Shown here piece by piece: positions 62,762-64,000 of a DNA stretch of 64,000 nt. The position numbers were made by a program, and so were the translations under genes. Positions within the stretch are counted from its first letter, which is position 1; every line of letters begins with the position of its first letter. Source of the DNA: Pseudomonas ekonensis (GTDB lineage Bacteria; Pseudomonadota; Gammaproteobacteria; Pseudomonadales; Pseudomonadaceae); contig NZ_JAHSTS010000001.1 of assembly GCF_019145435.1 (NCBI RefSeq), positions 944,001 to 1,008,000 on the forward strand, written 5' to 3'. Under the pieces are notes generated by a model that searched no databases, was not told where the DNA came from, and saw only the letters and a list, made by a program, of their open reading frames with translations.

Positions 62762-63523
62762 ATGAGCATGACGTTTTCCGGCCAGGTTGCCGTAGTGACG
62801 GGCGCGGCCAACGGCATCGGCCGCGCCACCGCCCAGGCGTTCGCCGCCGAGGGCCTGAAAGTGGTGGTGGCGGACCTGGATGCGGCCGGAGGGGAAGGCA
62901 CGGTGGCGCTGATCCGTGCCGCCGGCGGCGAGGCGACGTTCGTGCGCTGCGACGTGACCGCCGAAAGCGAAGTGAAGAATCTGATGGACGAAGTGATCAA
63001 CGCCTACGGCCGCCTCGACTATGCCTTCAACAACGCCGGCATCGAGATCGAGAAGGGCAAGCTGGCCGAAGGCTCGATGGACGAGTTCGACGCGATCATG
63101 GGCGTCAACGTCAAGGGCGTCTGGCTGTGCATGAAGTACCAGTTGCCGTTGCTGCTGGCCCAGGGCGGCGGGGCGATCGTCAACACCGCGTCGGTGGCCG
63201 GGCTCGGCGCCGCGCCGAAGATGAGCATCTATGCCGCCTCCAAGCATGCGGTGATCGGCCTGACCAAATCGGCGGCCATCGAGTACGCGAAGAAAAAGAT
63301 CCGGGTCAACGCTGTGTGTCCGGCGGTGATCGACACCGACATGTTCCGCCGGGCGTACGAGGCCGATCCCAAGAAAGGCGAGTTCGCCAACGCGATGCAT
63401 CCGGTCGGCCGCATCGGCAAGGTCGAGGAGATCGCCAGCGCGGTGCTGTACCTGTGCAGCGACGGCGCGGCGTTCACCACCGGTCATTCCCTGGCGGTGG
63501 ACGGCGGCGTCACGGCGTTCTGA
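62762..63523 (+). CDS. Short-chain dehydrogenase/reductase (SDR)
   Basis: 253 residues. TGAANGIGRA nucleotide-binding motif, NNAG, catalytic Ser in NTASVAGLG, YAASKHAV (Tyr and Lys), and VDGGVTAF at the end, the classical SDR set. The acidic residue after strand 2 (VADLD) suggests NAD preference. Substrate unknown. It ends just before a terminator. Confidence 0.92.
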   Translation: MSMTFSGQVAVVTGAANGIGRATAQAFAAEGLKVVVADLDAAGGEGTVALIRAAGGEATFVRCDVTAESEVKNLMDEVINAYGRLDYAFNNAGIEIEKGKLAEGSMDEFDAIMGVNVKGVWLCMKYQLPLLLAQGGGAIVNTASVAGLGAAPKMSIYAASKHAVIGLTKSAAIEYAKKKIRVNAVCPAVIDTDMFRRAYEADPKKGEFANAMHPVGRIGKVEEIASAVLYLCSDGAAFTTGHSLAVDGGVTAF

Positions 63524-63548
63524 ATGCAGGCGGGACAACGCCTCGGGA

Positions 63549-63572
63549 AACCCGCCGTCGTGCGGGTTTTTT
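63549..63572 (+). terminator. Terminator after the SDR gene
   Basis: AACCCGC / GCGGGTT stem with a 6-nt loop, followed by TTTTTTG. Confidence 0.88.
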
Positions 63573-63714
63573 GTTTTCAACTGGAGCGTTCGACCGATTA
63601 AACATTCTATTTCAAATAGTTAGAGGAGCCCCTTTTGGCGGCGTTGTCGCACAACGCCTCCGGCACCGCTGTGCTTTACTGCCGCCAGCGAAACGGACAG
63701 GAGTTGGCTTGCTC

Positions 63715-64000
63715 ATGGAATTGAGAATTGATCGGCAGGCACTGGTGCCCGTCGTCCAGCAGATCGTTGACGGACTGACCGAATGGATCCGGCAGGGCGA
63801 CGTGGCCCCGGCCACGCGATTGCCGTCCGTACGGCAGATCGCGCGCTGCAACCTGCTCAGCCAGTCGTGCGTGGCCGAGGCTTGCGAGCGCCTGGTGGCC
63901 CAAGGCCTTCTGGCGGCGCGGCCGGGTTCGGGCTTCATGGTGGCCCCGGGGGTGTCGGTGCGGTGCGCCGGCGCCGCCTATGCCGTGGGTGCGCCAGGCC
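63715..64000 (+). CDS. GntR-family transcriptional regulator (3' end outside window)
   Basis: First 95 residues of an open frame running off the right edge. LVPVVQQIVDGLTEWIRQGD, ATRLPSVRQIA and CVAEACERLVAQGLLAARPG form the GntR winged helix-turn-helix. The spacing and SGFMVAPG end resemble MocR/PdxR-type regulators, which carry an aminotransferase-like domain after this point, but that part is not visible. AGGAG lies 11 nt before the ATG; an in-frame TTG at 63709 is 5 nt from it and is an alternative. Confidence 0.8.
   Translation, partial: MELRIDRQALVPVVQQIVDGLTEWIRQGDVAPATRLPSVRQIARCNLLSQSCVAEACERLVAQGLLAARPGSGFMVAPGVSVRCAGAAYAVGAPG

Overview
The window is a stretch of chromosomal backbone from a fluorescent Pseudomonas (P. 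fluorescens group). The evidence is high GC, a GacS of exactly 917 residues with the expected phosphorelay residues, oprH-phoP-phoQ, fabA-fabB, a relA-mazG block, and many short REP/REPIN palindromes between genes. No rRNA, tRNA, CRISPR array, insertion sequence, phage or integrase was seen. Long runs of neighbours match P. aeruginosa gene order as I remember it, but several of those blocks are joined differently here.

Layout. 1-2.9 kb: end of the flgBCDE flagellar rod/hook operon, closed by a terminator. 3.1-7.7 kb: one large RTX-repeat protein, probably a type I secretion substrate, convergent with nrdA (class Ia ribonucleotide reductase large subunit, 7.8-10.7 kb). nrdA has a roughly 390-nt structured leader and a promoter with paired NrdR-box-like sites and a DnaA box. 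11.5-18.5 kb: an RstA/RstB-like two-component system, a phosphopantetheinyl transferase, a dienelactone hydrolase and oprH-phoP-phoQ. 18.7-22.7 kb: an AraC regulator divergent from dctA (sigma-54 promoter plus two DctD-type palindromes), then a CoA-transferase. 22.7-29.4 kb: small housekeeping genes (sprT, YIP1 protein, ttcA, tag, wrbA, arsC-like, a thioredoxin lipoprotein, a META-domain lipoprotein, zinc-ribbon proteins). 29.4-41.8 kb: ldhA, gacS, a PirRS-like two-component system without pirA, cysM, rlmD, relA, mazG. 42-49.3 kb: fabA-fabB, then an operon of TonB receptor, periplasmic binding protein and hybrid kinase. 49.5-57.5 kb: gpsA, sixA, an acyl-CoA ligase and thioesterase, two alpha/beta hydrolases, a DUF4892 protein and an AI-2E-type permease. 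57.6-64 kb: a six-EF-hand protein next to its probable two-component regulator, pyrF, a medium-chain reductase, an SDR and the start of a GntR regulator.

How the parts connect. Signal transduction is dense: eight sensor kinases or response-regulator partners form PhoPQ, RstAB-like, PirRS-like and EnvZ/OmpR-like pairs, and two hybrid kinases (GacS and a PA1611-like protein) are associated with the Gac/Rsm switch. Nucleotide supply (nrdA, pyrF, mazG), stringent response (relA) and unsaturated fatty acid synthesis (fabAB) make up the core metabolism.

Best leads for new biology: the cobalamin-riboswitch-like core in the nrdA leader; a shared motif in front of both the EF-hand gene and the neighbouring two-component operon; the receptor/binding-protein/hybrid-kinase operon; and the RTX protein with its near-identical 624-bp modules. 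All protein assignments come from reading motifs and recalling families. No database search was possible.
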